Shown piece by piece: positions 17,558 to 29,711 of a DNA stretch of 64,000 nucleotides (positions are counted from its first letter, which is position 1; each line of letters opens with the position of its first letter). The position numbers were made by a program, and so were the translations under genes. The DNA is taken from assembly GCF_900090295.1 (NCBI RefSeq), contig NZ_LT607753.1, positions 5,766,001 to 5,830,000 on the forward strand, in the 5' to 3' direction. The stretch comes from Micromonospora coxensis (GTDB lineage Bacteria > Actinomycetota > Actinomycetes > Mycobacteriales > Micromonosporaceae). The notes under the pieces were generated by a model. It was not told the origin of the DNA. It searched no databases and saw only the letters and a list, made by a program, of their open reading frames with translations.

Positions 17558-18831
17558 CCCCGTACCTGATCAGGAACGTGAGCGTCGTCGGCGCCGCGCC
17601 GACCGACCTGCTGATCCGCGACGGCGTCGTCGCCGCCACCGGCGCCGGGCTCACCGCGCCGGACGCCGCCGTGATCGACGGCACCGGGCTGGTCGCCCTG
17701 CCCGGCCTGGTCGACCTGCACACCCACCTGCGCGAGCCCGGCCGGGAGGACGCCGAGACCGTCGAGTCCGGCTCCCGGGCGGCGGCGCTCGGCGGCTACA
17801 CCGCCGTCTGCGCGATGGCGAACACCTCCCCGGTCGCCGACACCGCCGGCGTGGTCGAGCAGGTCTGGCGCCTCGGCCGGGAGGCCGGGCTGGTCGACGT
17901 GCAGCCGATCGGCGCGGTCACCGTCGGCCTGGCCGGCGAGCGGCTGGCCGAGCTGGGCGCGATGGCCGACTCCGCGGCCCGGGTGCGGATCTTCTCCGAC
18001 GACGGGCACTGCGTCGCCGACCCGAAGCTGATGCGCCGGGCGCTGGAGTACGTCAAGGCGTTCGACGGGATCATCGCCCAGCACGCCGAGGAGCCCCGGC
18101 TCACCGAGGGCGCGCAGATGCACGAGGGTGAGGTCTCCACCCGGCTCGGGCTGACCGGCTGGCCGGCGGTCGCCGAGGAGGCGATCATCGCCCGGGACGT
18201 GCTGCTGGCCGAGCACGTCGGCAGCCGGCTGCACGTCTGCCACGTCTCCACCGCCGGCAGCGTCGAGGTGCTGCGCCAGGCCAAGGCGCGCGGGGTCCGG
18301 GTCACCGCCGAGGTCACCCCGCACCACCTGCTGCTCACCGACGCCAAGGCCGAGACGTACGACCCGGTCTACAAGGTCAACCCCCCGCTGCGCACCGACA
18401 CCGACATCGCCGCGCTGCGCGCCGCGCTGGCCGAGGGCGTCATCGACATCGTCGCCACCGACCACGCGCCGCACGCGGTGGAGGACAAGGAGTGCGAGTG
18501 GGCGTACGCCCGGCCGGGCATGCTCGGCCTGGAGACGGCGCTCTCCATCGCCCTCGACGTGCTCGGCCCCGAGTGGGACCTGATCGCCGAGCGGATGTCC
18601 CGCGCCCCGGCCCGGATCGCCGGGCTGGAGGGCCACGGCGTGGACCCGGCACCCGGCGTGCCGGCCAACCTCACCCTGGTCGACCCGGCCGCCCGCCGCA
18701 CCATCGAACCGGCGGAGCTGGCCAGCCGCAGTCGCAACACCCCGTACGCCCGCATGACGCTGCCGGGTCGCATCGTGGCGACCTTCCTGCGCGGCGAGCC
18801 GACGGTCCTGGACGGAAAGGCTGTCAAGTGA
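17554..18831 (+). CDS. pyrC: Dihydroorotase
   Basis: A 425-residue type I dihydroorotase of the amidohydrolase superfamily. Zinc ligands lie in [10 protein letters not shown] (about 54-63), and the catalytic Asp lies in ATDHAPHA (about 302-309); CHVSTAG supplies another His. It cyclises carbamoyl-aspartate to dihydroorotate. GTG start at 17554 overlaps the pyrB stop. A 58-bp gap follows before carA. Confidence 0.95.
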   Translation: MTPYLIRNVSVVGAAPTDLLIRDGVVAATGAGLTAPDAAVIDGTGLVALPGLVDLHTHLREPGREDAETVESGSRAAALGGYTAVCAMANTSPVADTAGVVEQVWRLGREAGLVDVQPIGAVTVGLAGERLAELGAMADSAARVRIFSDDGHCVADPKLMRRALEYVKAFDGIIAQHAEEPRLTEGAQMHEGEVSTRLGLTGWPAVAEEAIIARDVLLAEHVGSRLHVCHVSTAGSVEVLRQAKARGVRVTAEVTPHHLLLTDAKAETYDPVYKVNPPLRTDTDIAALRAALAEGVIDIVATDHAPHAVEDKECEWAYARPGMLGLETALSIALDVLGPEWDLIAERMSRAPARIAGLEGHGVDPAPGVPANLTLVDPAARRTIEPAELASRSRNTPYARMTLPGRIVATFLRGEPTVLDGKAVK

Positions 18832-18889
18832 TCCGAGCGAGGAATGTAGCGGAGCGGAGTCCCGCAGTCCGGATCGAAGGAGGGACGGC

Positions 18890-20027
18890 ATGGTGAAGCG
18901 CAGGCCTGCGATCCTCGTGCTCGAGGACGGGCGCACGTTCCCCGGCGAGGCGTACGGCAGCGTCGGGGAGACCTTCGGCGAGGCGGTCTTCAACACCGGC
19001 ATGACCGGCTACCAGGAGACCCTGACCGACCCCTCCTACCACCGGCAGGTGGTGGTGCAGACCGCGCCGCACATCGGCAACACCGGCGTCAACGGCGAGG
19101 ACGACGAGTCCGGCCGGATCTGGGTCGCCGGCTACGTGGTGCGCGACCCGGCCCGCATCGGCTCCAACTGGCGCGCCACCGGCGGTCTGGAGGACCGGCT
19201 CGCCGCCGAGGGCGTGGTCGGCATCAGCGGGGTTGACACCCGGGCGCTGACCCGGCACCTGCGTGAGCGCGGCGCGATGCGGGTCGGCATCTCCAGCGTC
19301 GACGACGACCCGCGCGCCCTGCTGGCCCGGGTCCGCCAGTCCCCGCAGATGGTGGGCGCGGACCTCTCGGCCGAGGTGACCACCGCCAAGCCGTACGTGG
19401 TCGAGGCGGAGGGTGAGCACCGGTTCACCGTCGCCGCGCTGGACCTGGGCATCAAGCGCAACGTCCCGCGCCGGCTCGCCGCGCGCGGGGTCACCACCCA
19501 CGTGCTGCCCGCCGGCTCGACCATCGACGACCTGCTCGCCACCGGCGCGGACGCGGTCTTCTTCTCGCCCGGCCCGGGTGACCCGGCCACCGCCGACGGC
19601 CCGGTGGCGCTGGCCCGTGAGGTGCTCGGCCGGCGGATCCCGCTGTTCGGCATCTGCTTCGGCAGCCAGATCCTCGGCCGGGCGCTCGGCTTCGGCACCT
19701 ACAAGCTGGGCTACGGCCACCGCGGCATCAACCAGCCGGTGCTCGACCGGGCCACCGGCAAGGTCGAGGTGACCAGCCACAACCACGGCTTCGCCGTCCA
19801 GGTGCCGGGCGCGCGGGCCGGGGCGGTCGTCCCCGACCAGGTGATCGAGACCGAGTTCGGCGGCGTCCAGGTGTCACACGTCTGCCTCAATGACAACGTG
19901 GTCGAGGGGCTGCGGGCCAAGGACGTGCCCGCCTTCACCGTCCAGTACCACCCGGAGGCGGCGGCCGGCCCGCACGACGCGGACTACCTCTTCGACCGCT
20001 TCGCCGAGCTCATCGAAGGCGGAAAGA

Positions 20028-20035
<8 letters not shown>
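18890..20035 (+). CDS. carA: Carbamoyl-phosphate synthase small subunit
   Basis: A 381-residue glutamine amidotransferase subunit. The N-terminal half is the CarA-specific domain ([14 protein letters not shown] near 38-51). The C-terminal class I GATase has the nucleophile in GICFGSQ (about 250-256) and the catalytic His/Glu in YHPEA near 352. It supplies ammonia from glutamine to CarB. GAAGGAGG precedes the ATG at 18890. The next gene starts 8 bp before this stop. Confidence 0.96.
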
Positions 20036-23399
<3,364 letters not shown>

Positions 23400-23431
23400 C
23401 CGGCGCGCCCGCCCGGCCCGCTGCCTCCTCC

Positions 23432-23502
23432 GCCGCGTCGATCGAGACGTTGCGGTCCGCCCCGGGCCCGTCTCCGGACGCGAACGTCGTGATCGACGCG
23501 GC
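23432..23502. repeat. Large imperfect inverted repeat between carB and pyrD
   Basis: The outer arms GCCGCGTCGATC and GATCGACGCGGC are perfectly complementary. Pairing continues inward imperfectly (ACGTT with AACGT, GTCCG with CGGAC) to a 15-nt loop, giving a roughly 71-nt hairpin. It lies inside an operon, so it may attenuate or process the transcript, or be a dispersed palindromic element. Confidence 0.6.
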
Positions 23503-23523
23503 AGGCGCGCGGGGGAGCGCGCG

Positions 23524-24555
23524 GTGATCTTCGAGAAGGTGGTGCGGCCGCAGCTGTTCCGCATCGGGGGTGGGGACGCCGAGGCGGCGCACGAGTGGAC
23601 GCTGCGGCGGCTGGCCGTGCTCTCCCGGCGGCCCGGGGCGCTCGCGGCGCTGCGGGCGCGGTACCTGGTGCGCGCGCCGCGGACGGTGTTCGGGGTGGAG
23701 TTCCCCAACCCGGTCGGGCTCGCGGCGGGGATGGACAAGAACGGGGTCGCGCTGCCCGCCTGGCCGGCGCTCGGCTTCGGCTTCGTCGAGGTCGGCACGG
23801 TCACCGCGCACGCCCAGCCGGGCAACCCCCGACCCCGGCTGTTCCGGCTGCGCGACAGCGACGCCGTGATCAACCGGATGGGCTTCAACAACGCCGGCGC
23901 CGAGGCGCTGGCGGCCCGGCTGGCGGCGCTGCCCCGCCCGCTCGGGGTGCCGCTGGGCATCTCGCTGGGCAAGTCCAAGGTGACCCCGCTGGACGAGGCG
24001 GTCGAGGACTACCTCGCCTCGTACCGGGCGCTGCGCGAGCACGGCGACTACTTCGCGGTCAACGTCTCCTCGCCGAACACCCCCGGCCTGCGCAGCCTGC
24101 AGGACAAGAGCCACCTGGACGCCCTGCTGGCGGCGCTGGTGGGGGAGAAGCCGGTGCTGGTGAAGATCGCCCCGGACCTCACCGAGCCGGCCATCGCCGA
24201 GCTGCTGGAGGTCTGCCTGGCCCGGGGCGCGGCCGGTGTGATCGCCACCAACACCACGCTGGCCCGCGACGGCCTCGCCCCGGCCGACCGGGCACGCGGC
24301 GGTGAGACCGGCGGCCTCTCCGGCCGGCCGCTGCGCGGGCGGGCCCGGGAGGTGGTCGCCTTCGTGCACGCCGAGACCGGCGGCCGGCTGCCGGTGATCG
24401 GGGTCGGCGGCATCCTCGACCCGGACGACGCCGCCCGGATGTTCGACGCCGGGGCCAGCCTGGTGCAGCTCTACACCGGCTTCATCTACCGCGGCCCGGG
24501 CCTGGTCCGGGCCGCCGCCCGGGTCGCGGCCGCCGCGCCGACGCCGGCGGGGTGA
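23524..24555 (+). CDS. pyrD: Dihydroorotate dehydrogenase, class 2 (quinone)
   Basis: A 343-residue membrane-associated flavoenzyme oxidising dihydroorotate with quinone. It has the class 2 N-terminal helical extension, then [13 protein letters not shown] (about 60-72), [19 protein letters not shown], the FMN phosphate site GVGGI near 295, and the catalytic base Ser in [11 protein letters not shown] near 180. GTG start at 23524, preceded by GGGGGAG. It lies in the pyr operon downstream of a large inverted repeat. Confidence 0.95.
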   Translation: MIFEKVVRPQLFRIGGGDAEAAHEWTLRRLAVLSRRPGALAALRARYLVRAPRTVFGVEFPNPVGLAAGMDKNGVALPAWPALGFGFVEVGTVTAHAQPGNPRPRLFRLRDSDAVINRMGFNNAGAEALAARLAALPRPLGVPLGISLGKSKVTPLDEAVEDYLASYRALREHGDYFAVNVSSPNTPGLRSLQDKSHLDALLAALVGEKPVLVKIAPDLTEPAIAELLEVCLARGAAGVIATNTTLARDGLAPADRARGGETGGLSGRPLRGRAREVVAFVHAETGGRLPVIGVGGILDPDDAARMFDAGASLVQLYTGFIYRGPGLVRAAARVAAAAPTPAG

Positions 24556-24604
24556 GGCGGCCGGTGGCCGGGGCGGCGACCGACGAGGGTACGGAGGAGA
24601 GCGC

Positions 24605-25879
24605 GTGACGCCCGAGGAGATCCTGGCCGCCGACCGGGCCCACGTCTGGCACCCGTACGCGGCGCTGCCACCGGCCGTCGCGCCGTACGTGGTGCACAGC
24701 GCCGAGGGCGTACGGCTGCGGCTGGCCGACGGCCGGGAGCTGGTCGACGGGATGTCGTCCTGGTGGGCGGCGATCCACGGCTACCGGCACCCGGTGCTCG
24801 ACGCGGCCGTCACCGACCAGCTCGGCCGGATGAGCCACGTGATGTTCGGCGGGCTCACCCACGAGCCGGCCGTCCGGCTGGCGCGCACGCTGGTGGAGCT
24901 GACCCCCGACGGCCTGGAGCACGTCTTCCTGGCCGACTCCGGCTCGGTCTCCGTCGAGGTGGCCGTGAAGATGTGCCTGCAGTACCAGCGGGCCACCGGC
25001 CGGCCGGAGCGGCGGCGGCTGGGCACCTGGCGGGGTGGTTACCACGGCGACACGTTCCACCCGATGAGCGTCTGCGACCCGGAGGGGGGCATGCACCACC
25101 TGTGGGGCGACGTGTTGCCCCGGCAGGTCTTCGCCCCCGCCCCGCCGGGTGGCTTCGACGACGGGCCCGACCCGGCGTACGCGGCGGCGCTGACCGACGC
25201 GGTGCAGCGGCACGCCCACGAGCTGGCCGCGGTGATCGTGGAGCCGGTGGTGCAGGGCGCGGGTGGGATGCGCTTCCACCACCCCGGCTACCTGCGGGTG
25301 CTGCGCGAGGTGACCCGGGCCCACGGGGTGCTGCTGATCTTCGACGAGATCGCCACCGGCTTCGGCCGCACCGGGACCATGTTCGCCGCCGAGCACGCCG
25401 GGGTGGTTCCGGACGTGCTCTGCGTCGGCAAGGCGCTCACCGGCGGCTACCTGACCCTGGCCGCCGCGCTCTGCACCCCGGAGGTGGCCCGGGGCATCTC
25501 GGCGGGCGGGGTGCTGGCGCACGGGCCGACCTTCATGGGCAACCCGCTCGCCTGCGCGGTCGCCAACGCCTCCCTGGGGCTGCTGCGGGCCGGTGACTGG
25601 GCCGGGCAGGTGTCCAGGGTGGGCGCCGGGCTGCGGGCCGGTCTGGAGCCGCTGCGCGGCGCCGCCGGGGTGCGCGACGTGCGGGTGCTGGGGGCCATCG
25701 GGGTGGTGCAGTTGGACCACGAGGTGGACCTCGCGGCGGCGACGGCCGCGGCGGCGGCGCAGGGGGTCTGGCTGCGCCCGTTCCGCGACCTGGTCTACAC
25801 CATGCCGCCGTACGTCACCGACGACGCCGACGTGGCCCGGATCGCGGCCGGGATCGCCGCGGCGGTGAAGGCGGGCTGA
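24605..25879 (+). CDS. bioA: Adenosylmethionine-8-amino-7-oxononanoate aminotransferase
   Basis: A 424-residue fold type I, class III aminotransferase of biotin synthesis. WHPYAALPP near residue 16 is the BioA-specific N-terminus, [13 protein letters not shown] (about 47-59) the substrate region, [11 protein letters not shown] (about 249-259) the PLP-binding segment, and the Schiff-base Lys lies in [11 protein letters not shown] (about 279). No other biotin gene is in the window. Its position between pyrD and pyrF is unusual. A GGAGGAGA ribosome binding site precedes GTG 24605. Confidence 0.93.
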   Translation: MTPEEILAADRAHVWHPYAALPPAVAPYVVHSAEGVRLRLADGRELVDGMSSWWAAIHGYRHPVLDAAVTDQLGRMSHVMFGGLTHEPAVRLARTLVELTPDGLEHVFLADSGSVSVEVAVKMCLQYQRATGRPERRRLGTWRGGYHGDTFHPMSVCDPEGGMHHLWGDVLPRQVFAPAPPGGFDDGPDPAYAAALTDAVQRHAHELAAVIVEPVVQGAGGMRFHHPGYLRVLREVTRAHGVLLIFDEIATGFGRTGTMFAAEHAGVVPDVLCVGKALTGGYLTLAAALCTPEVARGISAGGVLAHGPTFMGNPLACAVANASLGLLRAGDWAGQVSRVGAGLRAGLEPLRGAAGVRDVRVLGAIGVVQLDHEVDLAAATAAAAAQGVWLRPFRDLVYTMPPYVTDDADVARIAAGIAAAVKAG

Positions 25880-25977
25880 CCCGCCGGCGGCACGGCGGTC
25901 GGCGAACCGAGGGACCGGTCGGCCTCGACCGGCCCGTGCGGCGGGCCTGCCGGCCGGTGGGGGACGCCGGGGAGAGC

Positions 25978-26160
25978 GGGGCCGGCCCGGGACGCCGGCC
26001 GGAGGACGGGCCGGTGCGGGTACGCCGGCCCGGAGTACGGGGCCGGGGACGCCGGCCCGGAGTACGGGGCCGGGGCCGGGGGGACGCCGGTCCGAGGACG
26101 GGGCCGGAGCGGGGCCGGTGCGGGGACGCCGGCCCGATGAGGGGACGGGCCGGCGGACGC
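25978..26160. repeat. Degenerate GC-rich tandem repeats upstream of pyrF
   Basis: The 314-bp gap between bioA and pyrF holds about five imperfect copies of a ~28-30 bp unit containing GACGCCGGCCCGGAGTACGG. Spacing and sequence are irregular, and there are no conserved spacers, so this is not a CRISPR. Unequal slippage is the likely origin. Several units can form GC-rich stems. Confidence 0.6.
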
Positions 26161-26193
26161 CGGCGCGCACGAGCGTGTGGAGGAGAGGGACGG

Positions 26194-27027
26194 ATGGAGA
26201 CCTTCGGTGTCCGGCTGCACCGGGCCGTGACCGAGCGGGGACCGCTCTGCGTGGGCATCGACCCGCATCCCGGGCTGCTGGCCCGCTGGGGGCTGCCCGA
26301 CGACGTCGACGGGTTGGACCGGTTCGCCCGGACGGTCGTCGAGGCGATCGGTGACCAGGTCGCGGTCGTCAAGCCCCAGTCGGCCTTTTTCGAGCGTTTC
26401 GGTGCCCGGGGTGTCGGGATTCTAGAGTCAACTATCCGACAGTTGCGAGAATCGGGCGCGCTCGTTCTGCTTGACGTCAAGCGCGGCGACATCGGCTCCA
26501 CCGTCGCGGCGTACGCCTCGGCGTACCTCGATCCGGCCGCTCCGCTGTATGTCGACGCGGTGACCGCCAGTCCTTACCTGGGCGTCGGATCGTTGGCGCC
26601 GATGTTCGAGCTGGCGGCCACGCACGGTGGCGGCGTCTTCGTGCTGGCGCTCACCTCGAACCCCGAGGGGGCGCAGGTGCAGCGGGCGCACGGCGCCGAC
26701 GGACGCACCGTCGCGCAGACCGTCATCGACGAGATTTCCCAGCTCAACGCGGGTGCGCAGCCGCTCGGCAGCTTCGGGCTGGTGGTCGGGGCGACGATCG
26801 GCGACACCGGCCACGACCTCTCCCGGGTCAACGGTCCGCTGCTCGCCCCGGGCCTCGGCGCGCAGGGCGCGACGGCCGCCGACCTGCGTACCGTGTTCGG
26901 GTCGAGCCTGCCGTCGGTGCTCCCGTCGTACTCGCGCGAGGTGCTGGGCGCCGGCCCGGATCCGGCCGCCCTGCGGGCCGCCGCGGAGCGTGTCCTGGCC
27001 GACTGCCGGGGCGTTCTGGCTGACTGA
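26194..27027 (+). CDS. pyrF: Orotidine 5'-phosphate decarboxylase (type 2)
   Basis: A 277-residue TIM-barrel enzyme producing UMP, of the longer mycobacterial/type 2 subfamily. The catalytic Lys-Asp motif is in LLDVKRGDIGSTV (about 90-102), with CVGIDPHPGLL near 24 and KPQSAFFERFG near 61. The ATG at 26194 has a GGAGGAGAGG ribosome site; the open frame upstream runs through the repeats and is not coding-like. Codons around 26405-26450 (CTA, TCA, ACT, CGA) are rare for this genome, a local dip in GC inside a core gene. Confidence 0.94.
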   Translation: METFGVRLHRAVTERGPLCVGIDPHPGLLARWGLPDDVDGLDRFARTVVEAIGDQVAVVKPQSAFFERFGARGVGILESTIRQLRESGALVLLDVKRGDIGSTVAAYASAYLDPAAPLYVDAVTASPYLGVGSLAPMFELAATHGGGVFVLALTSNPEGAQVQRAHGADGRTVAQTVIDEISQLNAGAQPLGSFGLVVGATIGDTGHDLSRVNGPLLAPGLGAQGATAADLRTVFGSSLPSVLPSYSREVLGAGPDPAALRAAAERVLADCRGVLAD

Positions 27028-27065
27028 CGGCTCGGTCACTTTACGTTGATCTTCGCGTGCCCACG

Positions 27066-27094
27066 TTGCCGAAAGCGCCGTCGACCGCTAGTTT
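27066..27094 (+). promoter_or_regulatory. Sigma-70-type promoter for mihF
   Basis: TTGCCG (27066-27071), a 17-nt spacer and TAGTTT (27089-27094) form a good housekeeping promoter about 100 bp before mihF. Confidence 0.5.
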
Positions 27095-27102
27095 TCCCCG
27101 CG

Positions 27103-27132
27103 CTGGTAACCACGGACCCCTTTGGTTGCCAG
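27103..27132 (+). promoter_or_regulatory. Hairpin in the mihF leader
   Basis: CTGGTAACCA and TGGTTGCCAG pair over 10 bp with one G-U pair around a 10-nt loop, right at the predicted transcription start region. It may stabilise the 5' end of the message or be an operator. Confidence 0.45.
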
Positions 27133-27197
27133 CGACACCACGTTTCACAGAGCGGCGGCGCGTTCCGCCCGTCGCGATAGGGACCTGAGGAGAACTG

Positions 27198-27515
27198 GTG
27201 CCGCTCCCGTCACTGACCCCCGAGCAGCGCGCTGCCGCGCTGGAGAAGGCTGCGGAGATCCGCAAGGCCCGTGCTGAGCTGAAGGAGCAGCTCAAGCAGG
27301 GCAAGACCACCCTCGCCGCCGTCCTTGAGCGGGCCGAGTCCGACGACGTCGTCGGCAAGCTGAAGGTCTCGGCCGTCCTGCAGGCGATGCCGGGCATCGG
27401 CAAGATCCGGGCCACCCAGATCATGGAGAAGCTCAAGATCGCCGACAGCCGTCGCCTGCGTGGCCTGGGCGAGCAGCAGCGCAAGGCGCTGCTTGGAGAG
27501 TTCGCCGCGAACTGA
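27198..27515 (+). CDS. mihF: Integration host factor, actinobacterial type (mIHF/sIHF)
   Basis: A 105-residue nucleoid-associated protein of the actinobacterial IHF family, unrelated to HU/IHF. A long N-terminal helix (residues 8-40, Lys/Glu-rich) precedes a helix-two-turns-helix DNA-binding domain whose signature is MPGIGKIRATQIM (about 66-78). It bends DNA, affects topoisomerase activity and influences development in Streptomyces. GTG start at 27198 with GAGGAG upstream; the family length matches. Adjacent to gmk and rpoZ, the standard actinobacterial order. Confidence 0.95.
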   Translation: MPLPSLTPEQRAAALEKAAEIRKARAELKEQLKQGKTTLAAVLERAESDDVVGKLKVSAVLQAMPGIGKIRATQIMEKLKIADSRRLRGLGEQQRKALLGEFAAN

Positions 27516-27529
27516 TCGCCGCCACCGTG

Positions 27530-27535
27530 TAGAAA
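27530..27535 (+). promoter_or_regulatory. Candidate -10 of gmk-like gene (leaderless)
   Basis: TAGAAA ends 6 nt before the GTG at 27542, and no Shine-Dalgarno is present, consistent with a leaderless transcript. Confidence 0.35.
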
Positions 27536-27541
27536 CAAGCG

Positions 27542-28075
27542 GTGAGCACGGATGACGAGACGCGCCCGGCGGCTCGGCTCACCGTCCTGACCGGACCTTC
27601 GGGTGCCGGCCGGGACGGTGTCGTCGAGTTGGTCCGGGCGCGTTCTCCGTCCGTGTGGGTGCCGGTGCCGGTCACCACCAGGCCGTGCCGCCCCGGCGAG
27701 GCCGACGGCGTGGACCGGCTCTTCGTCACGCCCGCCGAGTTCGACCGGATGGTCGCCGCCGGCGAGCTGCTGGAGTGGTTCCGGCTGGGACCGCACCTGC
27801 GCGGCACGCCCCGCGAGCCGCTGCGGGCCCGGCTGGCGCAGGGGTGGCCGGTGCTGCTCCCGCTCGACCTGCCCGGCGCGCTCGCCGTCCGGGAGGCCCT
27901 GCCGGACGTCCGACTGGTGCTGCTGACGCCGCCGGGACGCGGTCCGGACCCGGCGCTCGCCGCAGCCGTCGGACACACCGTCGTGCACGACCGCACCGAG
28001 CGGGCCGTGGGTGAGCTGGTAGGCTTGCTCGGTTCTTCCTGTCCGGCTCCCGCCCGGCCGCGACTGCGCGGTTGA
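27542..28075 (+). CDS. Degenerate guanylate kinase homologue
   Basis: A 177-residue protein in the usual gmk position between mihF and rpoZ, recognisably guanylate-kinase-like: [10 protein letters not shown] at about 16-25, [10 protein letters not shown] at about 43-52, and [14 protein letters not shown] at about 63-76. The P-loop Lys is Arg and the following Ser/Thr is replaced (GAGRDG in place of G-x-GK-S/T-type). The two GMP-contacting Tyr positions read Arg and Leu (DRLF, LRGTP), and the LID with its RL..RG arginines is missing, which explains the short length. The core could still fold. It is likely inactive or strongly altered as a kinase. If no other gmk exists in the genome, activity would have to be re-examined. 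Confidence 0.8.
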   Translation: MSTDDETRPAARLTVLTGPSGAGRDGVVELVRARSPSVWVPVPVTTRPCRPGEADGVDRLFVTPAEFDRMVAAGELLEWFRLGPHLRGTPREPLRARLAQGWPVLLPLDLPGALAVREALPDVRLVLLTPPGRGPDPALAAAVGHTVVHDRTERAVGELVGLLGSSCPAPARPRLRG

Positions 28076-28125
28076 GCGACCCGCCGCGCTCGCGCGGACA
28101 CAACAGACGCAGAGGGTTAATTTTC

Positions 28126-28389
28126 GTGGGATCCATCGCCAACCCCGAGGGCATCACCAACCCGCCGATCGACGAGCTGCTCGAGAAGACCACCTCGAAG
28201 TACGCGCTGGTGATCTTCGCCGCCAAGCGGGCCCGCCAGGTCAACGCCTACTACAGCCAGCTCGGCGAGGGTCTGCTGGAGTACGTCGGCCCGCTCGTGG
28301 AGACCACCCCGCAGGAGAAGGCGCTCTCCATCGCCATGCGCGAGATCAACGCGGGCCTGCTCACCGCCGAGCCGACCGACCAGCCGTAA
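28126..28389 (+). CDS. rpoZ: RNA polymerase omega subunit
   Basis: An 87-residue omega subunit that helps assemble and stabilise RNA polymerase. [15 protein letters not shown] (residues 5-19), [19 protein letters not shown], and [13 protein letters not shown] match actinobacterial RpoZ closely. The GTG at 28126 was chosen because AGAGGG precedes it and family proteins begin here; a longer frame starts at 28072. Confidence 0.95.
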   Translation: MGSIANPEGITNPPIDELLEKTTSKYALVIFAAKRARQVNAYYSQLGEGLLEYVGPLVETTPQEKALSIAMREINAGLLTAEPTDQP

Positions 28390-28404
28390 CACCCCCGCGC
28401 GCCG

Positions 28405-29613
28405 ATGTCCGCCGAGATCGTCCTGGGGGTCGGTGGCGGCATCGCCGCCTACAAGGCGTGTGAGCTGCTGCGGCTGTTCACCGAGTCGGGTCACCGGGTC
28501 CGCGTCGTGCCGACCGCGTCGGCGCTCCGGTTCGTCGGGGCGCCGACCTGGGCGGCGCTCTCCGGCCGTCCGGTGGCCGACGACGTCTGGTCCGACGTGC
28601 ACGAGGTGCCGCACGTCCGGCTCGGCCAGCGGGCGGACCTGGTGGTGGTCGCGCCGGCCACGGCGGACCTGCTCGCCAAGGCGGCCCACGGCCTCGCCGA
28701 CGACCTGCTCACCAACACGCTGCTCACCGCCCGGTGCCCGGTGGTGCTCGCCCCGGCGATGCACACCGAGATGTGGGAGCACCCGGCCACCGTCGCCAAC
28801 GTCGCCACGCTGCGGTCCCGGGGCGTACGGGTGATCGAGCCCGCCGTCGGCCGGCTCACCGGCGCCGACACCGGCAAGGGGCGGCTGCCCGACCCGGCGG
28901 AGATCTTCGCGGTGGCCCGCCGCGCCCTCGCCCGCGGCGTCGACGCCCCGGCCGACCTCGCCGGCCGGCACGTGGTGGTGACCGCCGGGGGCACCCGCGA
29001 GCCGCTGGACCCGGTCCGGTTCCTCGGCAACCGCTCCTCCGGCAAACAGGGGTACGCCTTCGCCCGCGCGGCGGTCGCCCGGGGCGCCCGGGTCACCCTG
29101 GTCTCGGCGAACGTCGCCCTGCCCGACCCGGCCGGCGTCGATCTGGTCCGCGTCGGCACCACCGAGGAGTTGCGCAAGGCCACCCTGGAGGCCGCCGCCG
29201 ACGCCGACGTGGTGGTGATGGCCGCCGCCCCGGCGGACTTCCGGCCGGCGACGTACGCCCCCGGCAAGATCAAGAAGTCGGACGACGGCAGCGCGCCCAC
29301 CATCGAACTGGTCACCAACCCCGACATCGCCGCCGAGCTGGGCCGACGCCGCCGCCCCGAGCAGGTGCTGGTGGTCTTCGCCGCCGAGACCGGCGACGCC
29401 GAGGCCAACGGCCGGGCCAAGCTCGTCCGCAAACGTGCGGACCTCGTCGTGGTCAACGAGGTCGGCGTCGACAAGGTCTTCGGCGCCGAGACCAACGCGG
29501 CCACCGTCATCGGCGCGGACGGTTCCCTGCACACGCTGCCGGAGCAGGCGAAGGAGGAGCTGGCCGACAGCGTCTGGGACCTCGTGGTCGCGCGGCTGGC
29601 CGACCGATCCTGA
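28405..29613 (+). CDS. coaBC: Bifunctional phosphopantothenoylcysteine decarboxylase / phosphopantothenate-cysteine ligase
   Basis: A 402-residue CoA biosynthesis enzyme. The N-terminal CoaC flavoprotein domain has GVGGGIAAYKACELLR (residues 8-23), the active-site His in EVPHVRLG, and PAMHTEMW near 117. The CoaB domain starts near residue 192 (RHVVVTAGGTREPLDPVRF) and includes the NRSSGKQGYA loop and NEVGVDKVFG. It makes 4'-phosphopantetheine via the cysteine adduct. It follows rpoZ by 15 bp, so it is co-transcribed. Confidence 0.95.
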   Translation: MSAEIVLGVGGGIAAYKACELLRLFTESGHRVRVVPTASALRFVGAPTWAALSGRPVADDVWSDVHEVPHVRLGQRADLVVVAPATADLLAKAAHGLADDLLTNTLLTARCPVVLAPAMHTEMWEHPATVANVATLRSRGVRVIEPAVGRLTGADTGKGRLPDPAEIFAVARRALARGVDAPADLAGRHVVVTAGGTREPLDPVRFLGNRSSGKQGYAFARAAVARGARVTLVSANVALPDPAGVDLVRVGTTEELRKATLEAAADADVVVMAAAPADFRPATYAPGKIKKSDDGSAPTIELVTNPDIAAELGRRRRPEQVLVVFAAETGDAEANGRAKLVRKRADLVVVNEVGVDKVFGAETNAATVIGADGSLHTLPEQAKEELADSVWDLVVARLADRS

Positions 29614-29711
29614 ACACTGGTCACATCCGTGTTCCCAAGTCACCCTGGAACCGGGATGGCTAAACTGCCGCGAGCGAACTGTTCCACCGAGATCAAGTGA
29701 TTAGGAGTACC

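Noticed and set aside
18832..18889. Small gene or regulatory RNA between pyrC and carA
   Set aside because: Only 58 bp with a ribosome binding site; the GAGCGAGGAATGTAGCGGAG stretch looks like common low-information spacer sequence.
25978..26160. CRISPR array
   Set aside because: Repeat units are degenerate and contiguous, with no uniform unique spacers and no cas genes. The repeats at 48726-48850 were rejected for the same reason.
29614..29711. SAM riboswitch upstream of metK
   Set aside because: The 98-nt leader lacks SAM-I or SAM-II core motifs and is too short for a full SAM-I aptamer plus platform.
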